This document shows, piece by piece, positions 16,550-24,819 of a DNA stretch of 64,000 bases. Location of the stretch: positions 3,596,001-3,660,000 of the forward strand of contig NZ_BAAAWE010000001.1 in NCBI RefSeq assembly GCF_039534915.1, given 5' to 3'. A program made the position numbers and the translations under genes. Positions within the stretch are counted from its first letter, which is position 1; the number at the start of each line of letters is the position of its first letter. The stretch is from Streptomyces roseofulvus. GTDB lineage: Bacteria > Actinomycetota > Actinomycetes > Streptomycetales > Streptomycetaceae. Below the pieces are notes generated by a model. The model did not search any database. It worked only from the letters and a program-made list of their open reading frames with translations, and was not told the origin of the DNA.

Positions 16550-18312
16550 TTCTCGGCCCCTTCTGATGCGTCTGCCACGGCTTCGGCAGGTTCCGGTTCG
16601 GCAGGTTCCGACTCGGCGGTGTCCGGGTCGACGGATTCCGGTGCGGTGGGTTCGGGCGCCGGGGGCGCCTGGTCGGTGAGCGCGACCGCGAGATCGGCGA
16701 GCTCCTCGGGCAGCCTGGCGGACTCGCTTCGGCCGAGGCCCGCCATCTCGACGACGGTCGTGCCGTCCTCGCCGCGGACGGCGCGGACCCAGATCCGGCG
16801 CCGCTGGATGAAGAGCGAGCCGGTGAGTCCGGCGATCGCGGCGACCGCGCCGGCGAGGGCGAGGCCGTTGCCCGGCTGCTGCGAGACCTGGAAGGACGCC
16901 CACTCCTTGATGTCCTTCTCGAAGGTGATCGAGCCGGCGCCGTCGGGCAGCGTCATCGTCTCGCCGGGCACCAGCCGCTTGGCTACGCCGGTGCCCTCGT
17001 CGAGCGTGAACTGGGTCATCTTGGCGGTGTCGAGCTGGTACACGTTCTGCGGCAGGCCGGAGTCGACGCCGAGGCTGCCGTGGTAGCCGGTGAGGGCCAT
17101 CACGGGGAAGTCGAGCGCGGGGAACTGGGAGAACATGCTGCCCTGTCCGGCGCCCGCGAAGGTCGGCACGAAGAACGCCTTGAAGCCGAGCTGCTCCTTC
17201 TCGCCCTTCTTGTTCCGGTAGCCGTCCATCACCTTGACCGCGCCGGTGGAGGTGATGTTGTTGTCGATCGGCAGCAGCGGGACGGCGCCGTGGAAGACGG
17301 TCTTGCCCTGGCCGTCCTTGACGGTGACGACGGGGGCGTAGCCGTGGGCGATCAGGTAGACCTTGGAGTCGCCGATCTCCAGCGGCTCGTTGACCCGGAT
17401 GACCGCCTTCTTGTCCTTGCCGTCGGCCTCGGTGTAGCTGACGGCCGCCTCGAAGGTGCGGGGGGTGCCGCGCTGCGGGCCGCTCTTCTCGTACGTACCG
17501 GTGAAGCTGTCCAGGGTGAAGCTGAACGGTTCCAGCTCGTCGACGCCGAACTGGGAGCCGGACTTGAAGTCGTCGTACTGGGTGAGCGTGTTGGAGAAGC
17601 CGTCGCCCTCGACGACCAGCTTGCCGCCCTCGGACTTGAAGAGCTGGCCCCAGGCGAAGGCGACCAGCATCACGATGAGCGCGAGGTGGAAGAGCAGGTT
17701 GCCGGCCTCGCGCAGGTAGCCCTTCTCGGCGGCGACCGCGTCCCCGGTCGCGCGGGCGCGGAAGCGGCGGCCCTTGAGGACGGCGAGGGCGGCCGCGCGG
17801 ACCTCCTCCGGGTCGGCCTCGGTGCGCCAGGTCGTGTACGCGGGGAGGCGGGTGAGCCGCTTGGGGGCGCCCGGCGGCAGGCCGCGGAGCTGGCCGACGA
17901 ACTGCCAGGTGCGCGGGACGATGCAGCCGATGAGGGAGACGAAGAGCAGGATGTAGATCGCGGAGAACCACACCGAGCTGTAGACGTCGAAGAGCTGGAG
18001 CTTCTCGTAGACCGGGGTGAGGGTCTCGTGCGCCTTCTTGAAGTCGGCGACCTTCAGCTCGTCCGCGCTGGTCTGCGGGATGAGGGAGCCGGGGACGGCG
18101 CCGAGGGAGAGCAGGAAGAGCAGGATCAGCGCCACCCGCATGGAGGTGAGCTGGCGCCAGAACCAGCGGATCCAGCCGACGACCCCGAGGGTGGGGCCGC
18201 CCACGGTCTCCTCCCGGGGCGCGGTGGAGAGGTCCGCTCCCGCGGCCTCGTCACCGGCCCCGCGGTGCGCGTCCGCGGTGTCCGTCGTGTCGGTCGTGTC
18301 GGTCTTGCTCAT
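16546..18312 (-). CDS. resB: Cytochrome c biogenesis protein ResB
   Basis: 588 residues. After a Thr/Asp-rich N-terminus (~1-45), three membrane helices come early (RVALILLFLLSLGAVPGSLIPQ, SAIYILLFVSLIGCIVPRTW, NLLFHLALIVMLVAFAWG), followed by a large extracellular domain and a fourth helix (GLALAGAVAAIAGLTGSLF) with a cytoplasmic tail ending in a Glu/Pro-rich run. This is the ResB layout. It works with CcsB as the system II heme lyase. The start overlaps the ccdA stop by one base (TGATG). The acidic C-terminal extension (~545-588) is low complexity and poorly conserved in the family. Confidence 0.94.
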   Translation of the reverse strand: MSKTDTTDTTDTADAHRGAGDEAAGADLSTAPREETVGGPTLGVVGWIRWFWRQLTSMRVALILLFLLSLGAVPGSLIPQTSADELKVADFKKAHETLTPVYEKLQLFDVYSSVWFSAIYILLFVSLIGCIVPRTWQFVGQLRGLPPGAPKRLTRLPAYTTWRTEADPEEVRAAALAVLKGRRFRARATGDAVAAEKGYLREAGNLLFHLALIVMLVAFAWGQLFKSEGGKLVVEGDGFSNTLTQYDDFKSGSQFGVDELEPFSFTLDSFTGTYEKSGPQRGTPRTFEAAVSYTEADGKDKKAVIRVNEPLEIGDSKVYLIAHGYAPVVTVKDGQGKTVFHGAVPLLPIDNNITSTGAVKVMDGYRNKKGEKEQLGFKAFFVPTFAGAGQGSMFSQFPALDFPVMALTGYHGSLGVDSGLPQNVYQLDTAKMTQFTLDEGTGVAKRLVPGETMTLPDGAGSITFEKDIKEWASFQVSQQPGNGLALAGAVAAIAGLTGSLFIQRRRIWVRAVRGEDGTTVVEMAGLGRSESARLPEELADLAVALTDQAPPAPEPTAPESVDPDTAESEPAEPEPAEAVADASEGAEK

Positions 18313-19049
18313 CAGATTCCCACCGTGAAACCGCTGGACCAGCTCTGCATCGTGGAGACCATGCTGTCCCAGACGCCTGTGAGGAGGAGGACACCGGTGA
18401 CGATCATCATGCCGCCGCCGATCCTCATCACCCACACGTAGTGCTTCTTGACCCAGCCGAAGGCGCCGAGCGCCTTGCGGAAGGCGATGGCGGCGAGGAC
18501 GAAGGGGACGCCGAGGCCGAGGCAGTACGCGAGGGCCAGCAGGGCTCCGCGTCCGGCGCTGGCCTGTTCGAGGGCGAGCGCGTTGACCGAGGCGAGCGTC
18601 GGGCCGATGCACGGGGTCCAGCCGATGCCGAAGAGCGCACCGAGGACGGGCGCGCCGAGGAGGCCGGCGACGGGCTTCTTGTGGAAGCGGAACTCGCGCT
18701 GGGTGAACCAGGGCATCAGGCCGGCGAAGAAGAGCCCCATGAGGATCATGAAGACGCCGAGGATCGTGCCGAGCGTCTCGCTGTACTCCTGCAGCGTGGC
18801 GCCGAAGTAGCCGAAGAGGGCGCCGCCGGAGACGAAGACGGCGGTGAAGCCGGCGACGAAGAGGAGGGCCCCGGCGGTCATCCGGCCGCGGCGGCTGTCG
18901 GCGAGGTCGGTGCCGGAGACGCCGGTGACGTACGACAGGTAGCCGGGGACGAGCGGGAGCACGCAGGGGGAGAAGAAGGAGACCAGGCCGGCCAGGAGGG
19001 CGACGGGGACGGCGAGGAGGAGGGCTCCGCTGGTGACGGTCTCGTTCAC
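18312..19049 (-). CDS. ccdA: Thiol-disulfide transmembrane protein CcdA
   Basis: 245 residues with six predicted membrane helices. The two membrane-embedded redox cysteines are in FFSPCVLPLVPGYLSY (~26-41) and GWTPCIGP (~143-150). CcdA passes electrons from cytoplasmic thioredoxin to extracellular thioredoxin-like proteins such as ResA, keeping apocytochrome CXXCH reduced for heme attachment. It lies seven bases after resA and overlaps resB by one base, so all four genes appear to be one transcription unit. Confidence 0.95.
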   Translation of the reverse strand: MNETVTSGALLLAVPVALLAGLVSFFSPCVLPLVPGYLSYVTGVSGTDLADSRRGRMTAGALLFVAGFTAVFVSGGALFGYFGATLQEYSETLGTILGVFMILMGLFFAGLMPWFTQREFRFHKKPVAGLLGAPVLGALFGIGWTPCIGPTLASVNALALEQASAGRGALLALAYCLGLGVPFVLAAIAFRKALGAFGWVKKHYVWVMRIGGGMMIVTGVLLLTGVWDSMVSTMQSWSSGFTVGI

Positions 19050-19055
19050 CGGCTG

Positions 19056-19670
19056 TCACTTCTCCTTGAGGAGCGGGTCGATCATGGACCGCAGCTTGGT
19101 CTCGTCGATGGCCATGAGCGAGCGGGCGGCGATCTTGCCCTCCTTGTCGAGGATGACGGTGGAGGGGATGCCCTGGAGGCTGAGGGTGCCCTTGGGGAAG
19201 CCGAAGAGGATGAGCTTGCCCTTGGGGTCGTAGAGGCTCGGGTACGGGACCTTGTAGTCGGCCTCGAAGGCGAGCGCCTGCTGCTTGTTGGCGTCGCGGG
19301 TGTTGAGGCCGACGAAGGCGACGTCCTCGCCCTTCAGGTCGTCGGCGGCCTTGGCGAAGTGCGGGGCCTCGGCGCGGCAGGGGCCGCACCAGGAGCCCCA
19401 GGCGTTGAGGACGACGACCTTGCCCTTGAGGTCGGCGACGTCGAGCTTCTCGCCGTCCAGCGTCTCGCCGGCGATCGTGTTGATGCCGACGCGCTCGCCC
19501 TTGGGGACGGTGGAGATGCCGCCCTTGCTGGTGACGTAGTTGGTTCCCCCGCCGCCGCTGGTGCCGTTGCCGTCGCCGCCGCAGGCGGAGAGCGCGAGGG
19601 CGGCGGACAGCACGCCGACGGCGGCGAGGGCGCGTCGGGGGGCACGGTGAAGGCCACGGCTAAGGCTCAT
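19056..19670 (-). CDS. resA: TlpA/ResA thioredoxin-like lipoprotein
   Basis: 204 residues. A signal peptide ends in the lipobox LSAC (~26-30) so the protein should be tethered outside the membrane. The thioredoxin fold follows, with active site WCGPC (NAWGSWCGPCRAEAPHF) and the cis-Pro region GIPSTVILDKEGKI. It reduces the cysteine pair of apocytochrome c before heme ligation. First gene of the cytochrome c maturation run. Upstream, a TTGACA box and a TAGGGG box 18 bases apart form a plausible promoter. Confidence 0.94.
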   Translation of the reverse strand: MSLSRGLHRAPRRALAAVGVLSAALALSACGGDGNGTSGGGGTNYVTSKGGISTVPKGERVGINTIAGETLDGEKLDVADLKGKVVVLNAWGSWCGPCRAEAPHFAKAADDLKGEDVAFVGLNTRDANKQQALAFEADYKVPYPSLYDPKGKLILFGFPKGTLSLQGIPSTVILDKEGKIAARSLMAIDETKLRSMIDPLLKEK

Positions 19671-19711
19671 GTGAAAAGTTTCGCATGGGCGTTTGGGGGA
19701 TCTTGGGCACC

Positions 19712-19741
19712 CCCCTACGTGCCCGGAACGCCCCTTGTCAA
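19712..19741 (-). promoter_or_regulatory. Predicted promoter of the resA operon
   Basis: Reading the minus strand, TTGACA (19741-19736) is a perfect -35 box and TAGGGG (19717-19712) lies 18 bases after it. The start codon of resA is about 42 bases further on. The -10 box is imperfect. Confidence 0.45.
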
Positions 19742-19747
19742 GATCGG

Positions 19748-21004
19748 CTAAGCGGCCTTGAGGTAGGTGCTCCAGCCGCCGGCCGGCTTCTGGCCGACGT
19801 CGAGGCCGCGGAGCCGGTCGAGGATACGGGGGTCCTGGACGTCCATCCAGTCGGTGAACTGGCGGAAGGAGACCAGCCGGACGTCCTTCTTCCCGGCCAT
19901 CGCCTTGAGCGCGTCCTCGACGGCGTCCATGTAGATGCCGCCGTTCCACTGCTCGAAGTGGTTGCCGACGAAGAAGGGGGCGCGGTTCGTCTCGTACGCG
20001 CGCGTGAAGCCGCCGATCAGCGCGTCGGTGGCCTGCTTGCGCCAGCCGGGATAGCGGGAGGGCATGCCCTTGGTCGAGTTCTTCGACTGGTTGGCGAGCA
20101 TGTTGTAGTCCATGGACAGGACCTCGAAGGAGTGCCCGGGGAAGGGCACGGCCTGGAGCGGGAAGTCCCAGATGCCCTTGCGCTTGACGGGCCAGGTCTG
20201 GCGGCCGCCGGGCGAGCTGGCGTCGTAGCGCCAGCCGAGGCGCTTGGCGGTGGGCAGCAGGTTGTCCTGGCCGAGGAGGCAGGGGGTGCGGCCGCCGACG
20301 AGCTCCTTGGAGTAGTCGAAGGGCAGCGGGTCGAGGTCGGTCCAGCCGCTGTTGGTCTTCCACTCGGTGACGAACTTCGTCGCCTGGTCGATCTCGTTCT
20401 GCCACTGGGCGGGGGTCCAGTTCCCGACGGAGCCGGAGCCGCCGCAGAAGTGCCCGTTGAAGTGGGTGCCGATCTCGTGCCCGTCGAGCCATGCCTCGCG
20501 GACGTACTTCAGGGTGTCCTTGATGTGCGCGTCGGTGAGGTAGCCGATGTCGGAGGCGCCGACGGGGTTGTTCGGCGGGCGGTAGAGGTTCTTCTTCGAC
20601 TCGGGCAGCAGGTAGATGCCGGAGAGGAAGAAGGTCATGGCCGCGTCGTGGTTGCGGGCCAGTTCGAGGAAGCGGGGGAAGAGGCCGTTGCCGACCTCGC
20701 CGGCGCCGTCCCAGGAGAAGACCACGAACTGCGGCGGGGTCTGGCCCGGTTCGAGCGGGACGGGGGTGTCGGGCTGGTGCGGCTGCTTGCCGGTGTCCGC
20801 GGTGGAACCGTCGCCGATGAGCCGGACGTCGTCCTTGGTCGGGGCGGGGGTGGTGGGGTCGCCTCCGGCCGAGGGGGCGCCTCCCTTGTCCGGTCCGGAA
20901 CTGCCCGTACCGCCCTGTCCCTTGTCGCTGCAGCCGGCGATCCCGAGCGCCGCCGCCGCTCCGACACCCGCCCCGAGAAGGCCCCTTCGACTGATCCCGC
21001 GCAT
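19748..21004 (-). CDS. Polysaccharide deacetylase-like lipoprotein
   Basis: 418 residues. The N-terminus has a twin-arginine-like SRRGLLG and a lipobox-type GIAGC (~20-24), then a Gly/Pro/Thr-rich linker to ~75. The body starts QFVVFSWDGAGE, and includes AAMTFFLSGIYLLP, HEIGTHFNGHFCGG and, near the end, APFFVGNHFEQWNGGIY. The WDG and H-x-G-x-H stretches correspond to the metal-binding motifs of the carbohydrate esterase 4 / NodB fold, in divergent form. The likely target is cell-wall or capsule sugar, but this subfamily is not characterised to my knowledge. The gene lies between resA and a long intergenic region and is separated from resA by 77 bases. Confidence 0.82.
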   Translation of the reverse strand: MRGISRRGLLGAGVGAAAALGIAGCSDKGQGGTGSSGPDKGGAPSAGGDPTTPAPTKDDVRLIGDGSTADTGKQPHQPDTPVPLEPGQTPPQFVVFSWDGAGEVGNGLFPRFLELARNHDAAMTFFLSGIYLLPESKKNLYRPPNNPVGASDIGYLTDAHIKDTLKYVREAWLDGHEIGTHFNGHFCGGSGSVGNWTPAQWQNEIDQATKFVTEWKTNSGWTDLDPLPFDYSKELVGGRTPCLLGQDNLLPTAKRLGWRYDASSPGGRQTWPVKRKGIWDFPLQAVPFPGHSFEVLSMDYNMLANQSKNSTKGMPSRYPGWRKQATDALIGGFTRAYETNRAPFFVGNHFEQWNGGIYMDAVEDALKAMAGKKDVRLVSFRQFTDWMDVQDPRILDRLRGLDVGQKPAGGWSTYLKAA

Positions 21005-21109
21005 GTCATCCCCATTCGCGCTGTTGTATGACCCGAAACATCATCCAAACCGACAATGAGTGAGATGCAGGGAGGAACACGGAGGTTCCGGTCATTCGCA
21101 CAAAAATTT

Positions 21110-21147
21110 CAGGGCGGTCGGAGAGGAACCTCTCTCCGACCGCCCTG
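21110..21147 (-). terminator. Intrinsic terminator of hemL-phosphatase unit
   Basis: A perfect 16-bp inverted repeat (21110-21125 with 21132-21147, 6-base loop). On the minus strand it is followed at once by GAAATTTTTG, a true U-tract, rare in this GC-rich genome. It lies ~145 bases after the end of the histidine phosphatase gene. Confidence 0.85.
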
Positions 21148-21230
21148 ACGATGTCCCGTCAAGCGCTTCCTGTCCAGTGGCGCGGTTGACGGGCGGCGGA
21201 CGACGACGGGCCCGGGCCGAGGGGGCCGGG

Positions 21231-21286
21231 GGCCGGGCGGCCGGGCGGCCGGGCGGCCGGGCGGCCGGGCGGCCGGGCGGCCGGGG
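21231..21286. repeat. 8-bp tandem repeat GGCCGGGC
   Basis: At least six exact copies of the octamer GGCCGGGC lie at 21231-21278, with a degenerate end to 21286. It sits a few bases beyond the stop codon of the histidine phosphatase gene, in the transcribed 3' region, and could fold into many alternative GC hairpins or shift in length by slippage. Confidence 0.9.
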
Positions 21287-21290
21287 GGGA

Positions 21291-21986
21291 CTACGCCCCG
21301 AACGCCTTCTGCTTGCCCTTCACCGGCTTGGCACCGGCCCGCAGGTGCACCGGCACCAGGTCGATCGCCGGCTCGCTGTACCCGACCGAGACGATCCGGT
21401 CGCCCTTGTACGTGAACGAGGTCAGCGAGGCCAGCGTGCACTGCCGGCGCCGGGGGTCGTGCCAGAGCCGGCGCCGCTCCACGAAGGACCGGACGATCCA
21501 GATCGGCAGCTGGTGGCTGACCAGCACCGCCTCGTGGCCGCGCGCCGCGTCCTTCGCCGCGTCCAGCGCGCCCATCATCCGCACGACCTGCTCGATGTAC
21601 GGCTCGCCCCAGGACGGCTGGAACGGGTTGGTGAGGTGCTTCCAGTTCGCCGGCCGACGCAGCGCCCCGTCGCCGACGCCGAAGGTCTTGCCCTCGAAGA
21701 CGTTCGCCGCCTCGATCAGCCGCGGGTCGGTGGCCAGGTCGAGCCCGTGCGACTTGGCGATCGGCGTGGCCGTCTCCTGCGCCCGCTCCAGCGGGGAGGA
21801 GACGACGTACGTGATGTCCCGCTCGGCCAGCGACTCGGCCACCCGGTCCGCCATCTGGCGGCCCAGCTCGGACAGGTGGTAGCCGGGACGGCGCCCGTAC
21901 AGCACGCCGTCCGGGTTGTGCACCTCGCCGTGGCGCATCAGGTGCACGACCGTGATGTCCTCGGGGTTCTTCGTGCCGTCGCTCAT
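21291..21986 (-). CDS. Histidine phosphatase (phosphoglycerate mutase-like)
   Basis: 231 residues. The catalytic RHG is in [32 protein letters not shown] (~14-45) and the second core histidine is in [12 protein letters not shown]. The family hydrolyses small phosphoesters or acts as mutase; substrate unknown. ATG 21986 overlaps the hemL stop by four bases, so the two are coupled, a common arrangement in Streptomyces where this gene is placed next to the tetrapyrrole gene. The C-terminus is Lys-rich ([14 protein letters not shown]). Confidence 0.88.
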   Translation of the reverse strand: MSDGTKNPEDITVVHLMRHGEVHNPDGVLYGRRPGYHLSELGRQMADRVAESLAERDITYVVSSPLERAQETATPIAKSHGLDLATDPRLIEAANVFEGKTFGVGDGALRRPANWKHLTNPFQPSWGEPYIEQVVRMMGALDAAKDAARGHEAVLVSHQLPIWIVRSFVERRRLWHDPRRRQCTLASLTSFTYKGDRIVSVGYSEPAIDLVPVHLRAGAKPVKGKQKAFGA

Positions 21987-23290
21987 GCCGTGGCCTCCGC
22001 GGCGGCACGGGCGGCGGCGGGCAGCGCGGCGGCGACGCGCTCGACCGCGCGCTCGTCGTGGGCGGCCGAGACGAACCACGACTCGAAGGCCGACGGCGGC
22101 AGGTAGACGCCGTCCGCGAGCATCGAGTGGAAGAAGGCGTTGAAGCGGAACGCCTCCTGCGTCTTCGCCTCGTCGTAGTTCCGCACCTCGTCGGCGGTGA
22201 AGAAGACCGAGAACATGTTGGACGCGGTCTGCAGCCGGTGCGCCACGCCCTCCTTCGTCAGGGCGTCCGTGACGAGCCCCTGGATCTCCTTCGAGACCGC
22301 GTTCACCTTCGCGTACGCGGCGTCGTCCAGCAGCCGCAGCTGCGCGAGCCCGGCGGCGGTGGCGATCGGGTTACCGGAGAGGGTGCCCGCCTGGTAGACC
22401 GGGCCGGCCGGGGCGAGGTGGCCCATGACGTCGGCGCGGCCGCCGAACGCCGCGGCCGGGAAGCCGCCGCCCATGACCTTGCCGAAGGTCAGCAGGTCGG
22501 GCTTGACGCCGTCCACGCCGTACCAGCCGGCGCGGCTCGTCCGGAAGCCGGTCATGACCTCGTCGGAGATGTACAGCGCGCCGTTCTCCCGGCACAGGTC
22601 CGCGAGCCCCTGGTTGAATCCCGGCAGCGGCGGGACGACGCCCATGTTGCCCGGCGACGCCTCGGTGATGACACAGGCGATCTCGCCCGGGTGCGCGGCG
22701 AACGCGGCCCGCACGGCCTCCAGGTCGTTGTACGGCAGCACGATCGTGTCGCCGGCCTGAGCGCCGGTCACACCGGGCGTGTCGGGCAGGCCGAGGGTGG
22801 CGACACCGGAGCCGGCGGCGGCGAGCAGCGCGTCCACGTGTCCGTGGTAGCAGCCGGCGAACTTGACGACCTTCGCGCGCCCCGTGAACCCGCGGGCGAG
22901 CCGGATCGCCGACATCGTCGCCTCGGTGCCGGAGGAGACCAGGCGCACCTGCTCGACCGGCTCGACGCGGGCCACGATCTCCTCGGCGAGCGCCACCTCG
23001 CCCTCGCCGGGCGTGCCGAAGGAGGTGCCGCGGGCCACCGCGGCCTGCACGGCGGCGGTCACCTCGGGGTGCGCGTGGCCGAGAATCATCGGTCCCCACG
23101 AGCAGACGAGGTCGACGTACTCGCGACCGTCCGCATCCGTGAGGTACGGACCGGTGCCGGACACCATGAACCGGGGCGTACCGCCCACAGCCCGGAAGGC
23201 CCGCACCGGTGAGTTCACGCCGCCGGGCGTCACAAGGGACGCGCGGTCGAAAAGCGTCTGTGAGACTGGGGCTTCGTATGAATACGACAC
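21983..23290 (-). CDS. hemL: Glutamate-1-semialdehyde 2,1-aminomutase
   Basis: 435 residues from the GTG at 23290, preceded by AGGA. The enzyme converts glutamate-1-semialdehyde to 5-aminolevulinate with PLP, the step after HemA. Family features: [18 protein letters not shown] near the start, [20 protein letters not shown], the dimetal-like Asp in DEVMTGFR, and the PLP lysine in [19 protein letters not shown] start at 23407 would add 39 atypical residues and is rejected; the chosen start matches the normal N-terminus ([13 protein letters not shown]). It overlaps the downstream phosphatase gene by four bases. Confidence 0.95.
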   Translation of the reverse strand: MSYSYEAPVSQTLFDRASLVTPGGVNSPVRAFRAVGGTPRFMVSGTGPYLTDADGREYVDLVCSWGPMILGHAHPEVTAAVQAAVARGTSFGTPGEGEVALAEEIVARVEPVEQVRLVSSGTEATMSAIRLARGFTGRAKVVKFAGCYHGHVDALLAAAGSGVATLGLPDTPGVTGAQAGDTIVLPYNDLEAVRAAFAAHPGEIACVITEASPGNMGVVPPLPGFNQGLADLCRENGALYISDEVMTGFRTSRAGWYGVDGVKPDLLTFGKVMGGGFPAAAFGGRADVMGHLAPAGPVYQAGTLSGNPIATAAGLAQLRLLDDAAYAKVNAVSKEIQGLVTDALTKEGVAHRLQTASNMFSVFFTADEVRNYDEAKTQEAFRFNAFFHSMLADGVYLPPSAFESWFVSAAHDERAVERVAAALPAAARAAAEATA

Positions 23291-23557
23291 AGTGATCCTG
23301 ACCTGCGAGTACGACGTCTGGTACGGAGGGACGGTGTGGGCACCCTGTGCGTCACGCCGGGGCGGCCTGCCTCCGCGTCTGCGAAACTGTGGCGGCAGGG
23401 ACCTCATGGGGTTGGCTCACGCGATCCATGGTGTCAGAGGCCGCGGCGTTTCTTGCGGACAGGTGTTTCACCGCAGGAACGCGGGGGAGGTCACTGACAC
23501 GATGATCGGGTTGCGCGGCGGGGTCGTGTTGCCGAGAAAAAGCAGTCGGGTGGAGAT

Positions 23558-24154
23558 ATGCATCGCGGTGGCGGACCGGGCGAGGGGACGGACGACCTGG
23601 GTCCGGAGCCTGTCCGGCGGGGGAGGCACCGGCGCCGGCGGGCGGAGGACCCGGCGCCGGCCGAGCGCGTGTCCCCGGACCAGCCCGCGGCGGACCCGCC
23701 GCTCGGAGGCCGCAGCTTGGCGGTGACGTACAAGTACTTCGGCGCGCCCGACGGCGCCACGGCCGCCCGCGTCCCGATCTCGATGCGCCCGGAGGAGCTC
23801 GGCGGCGACGAGCTGGGCATGGGCGGCATGTTCTCCAAGATCAAGCCCGAGACGATAGCGGCGATGGTCCTCACCGGCATCCAGGGGCTGCCGCTGCACA
23901 AGGTCCCGCCGCTGGAGCTGGTCGTCCTGCACCCCGACTACGCCGTGGTGAAGCTCCCCACGACCGTGGTCGACCCGCTGCGCGCGATCGGCGAGGAGTC
24001 GGTCGGCGCGGCCGCCTTCATCTGGTCCACCGTCCCCGACCGCGGCGGCCCGCGCGACGCCTTCGACGTCTACCAGCTCCTCCACGAGTGGCAGGACTTC
24101 TCCGTCCGCCTCCACGAGGCCGGCCACCAGCCGTACTGCCTGGTCTGGCCCTGA
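23558..24154 (+). CDS. Conserved actinobacterial protein, unknown function
   Basis: 198 residues. The first ~50 residues are Arg/Pro-rich and probably disordered; the compact part starts LAVTYKYFGAPDGATAARVPI and ends QPYCLVWP, with a central IKPETIAAMVLTGIQGLPLHKVPPLELVVLHPDYAVVKLP. No known domain or catalytic motif is recognised and no signal peptide is seen. It is divergent from hemL across a 267-base region. An internal start nearer residue 50 would give only the compact part. Confidence 0.7.
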   Translation: MHRGGGPGEGTDDLGPEPVRRGRHRRRRAEDPAPAERVSPDQPAADPPLGGRSLAVTYKYFGAPDGATAARVPISMRPEELGGDELGMGGMFSKIKPETIAAMVLTGIQGLPLHKVPPLELVVLHPDYAVVKLPTTVVDPLRAIGEESVGAAAFIWSTVPDRGGPRDAFDVYQLLHEWQDFSVRLHEAGHQPYCLVWP

Positions 24155-24168
24155 CGCCGGCCCGGCCC

Positions 24169-24236
24169 GGACGGCCGGCTCTCCCGGACGGCCGGCTCTC
24201 CCGGACGGCCGGCTCTCCCGGACGGCTGGCTCTCCC
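24169..24236. repeat. 17-bp tandem repeat, four copies
   Basis: The unit GGACGGCCGGCTCTCCC is repeated exactly at 24169-24185, 24186-24202 and 24203-24219, and once with one change (C to T) at 24220-24236. Each unit contains the palindrome GCCGGC. It lies between the unknown gene ending at 24154 and the MerR gene, just before an AT-richer promoter-like stretch. Confidence 0.92.
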
Positions 24237-24330
24237 GCGTTTCCGACCGTCATAGCGCATGAAATTAGGACGAATCGGATGTAATGCACGGAGGTTGGTT
24301 CACAGCGGAGCCGTACGAGGAGGACCTGTC

Positions 24331-24804
24331 GTGACCGGAGTGACTGGTACCACTGGAGCGCGGACGGCCGCGGCCCGCATGCCCGGGGCCCGCGCCGCCG
24401 CCGGCGAACCCATGCAGATCTCCGAGGTCGCCGCCCGCACCGAGCTCCCCCTGCGCACCATCCGCCAGTACGAGGACTGCGGACTGGTCGTCCCCTCGGC
24501 GTCCTCCCCGGGCGGCTTCCCGCTCTACACGGACGCCGACGTGGCCCGGCTGATGGTGATCCGCCGCATGCAGCCGCTCGGCTTCGGCCTCGACGAGACC
24601 CGCGAACTCCTCACCTCGGTCGACCGCCTCGCCGCCGACCTCCCCGGCACGGACGGCGCACTCGAACCGGCCGAACGCGACGCCCTGGTCGCCCGCGTCC
24701 GCCGCTACGAGGAGGCGGCGACCGCCCGCGTCGCGGACCTCCGCGCCCAGCTCACCCGAGCCGAGGAGTTCGCCGCCTCCCTGCGCTCCCGCCTGCCGCA
24801 CTGA
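24331..24804 (+). CDS. MerR family transcriptional regulator
   Basis: 157 residues from GTG 24331, with GAGGAGGA just upstream. After a 30-residue Ala/Thr-rich lead comes the winged helix MQISEVAARTELPLRTIRQYEDCGLVVPS (the RTIRQYE-x-x-GL motif is diagnostic), then LYTDADVARLMVIRRMQPLGFGLDETRELL and a C-terminal coiled coil for dimerisation. No cysteine suited to metal binding is visible, so it is probably not a metal or redox sensor. A start at 24259 lacks a ribosome site. Downstream the convergent gene begins 15 bases after the stop. Confidence 0.9.
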   Translation: MTGVTGTTGARTAAARMPGARAAAGEPMQISEVAARTELPLRTIRQYEDCGLVVPSASSPGGFPLYTDADVARLMVIRRMQPLGFGLDETRELLTSVDRLAADLPGTDGALEPAERDALVARVRRYEEAATARVADLRAQLTRAEEFAASLRSRLPH

Positions 24805-24819
24805 CCGACGGGCCGCCCG

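Noticed and set aside
21231..21286. CRISPR array
   Set aside because: The repeat is an 8-base unit without spacers; other tandem repeats in the window (17, 21 and 9 bases) also lack spacers.
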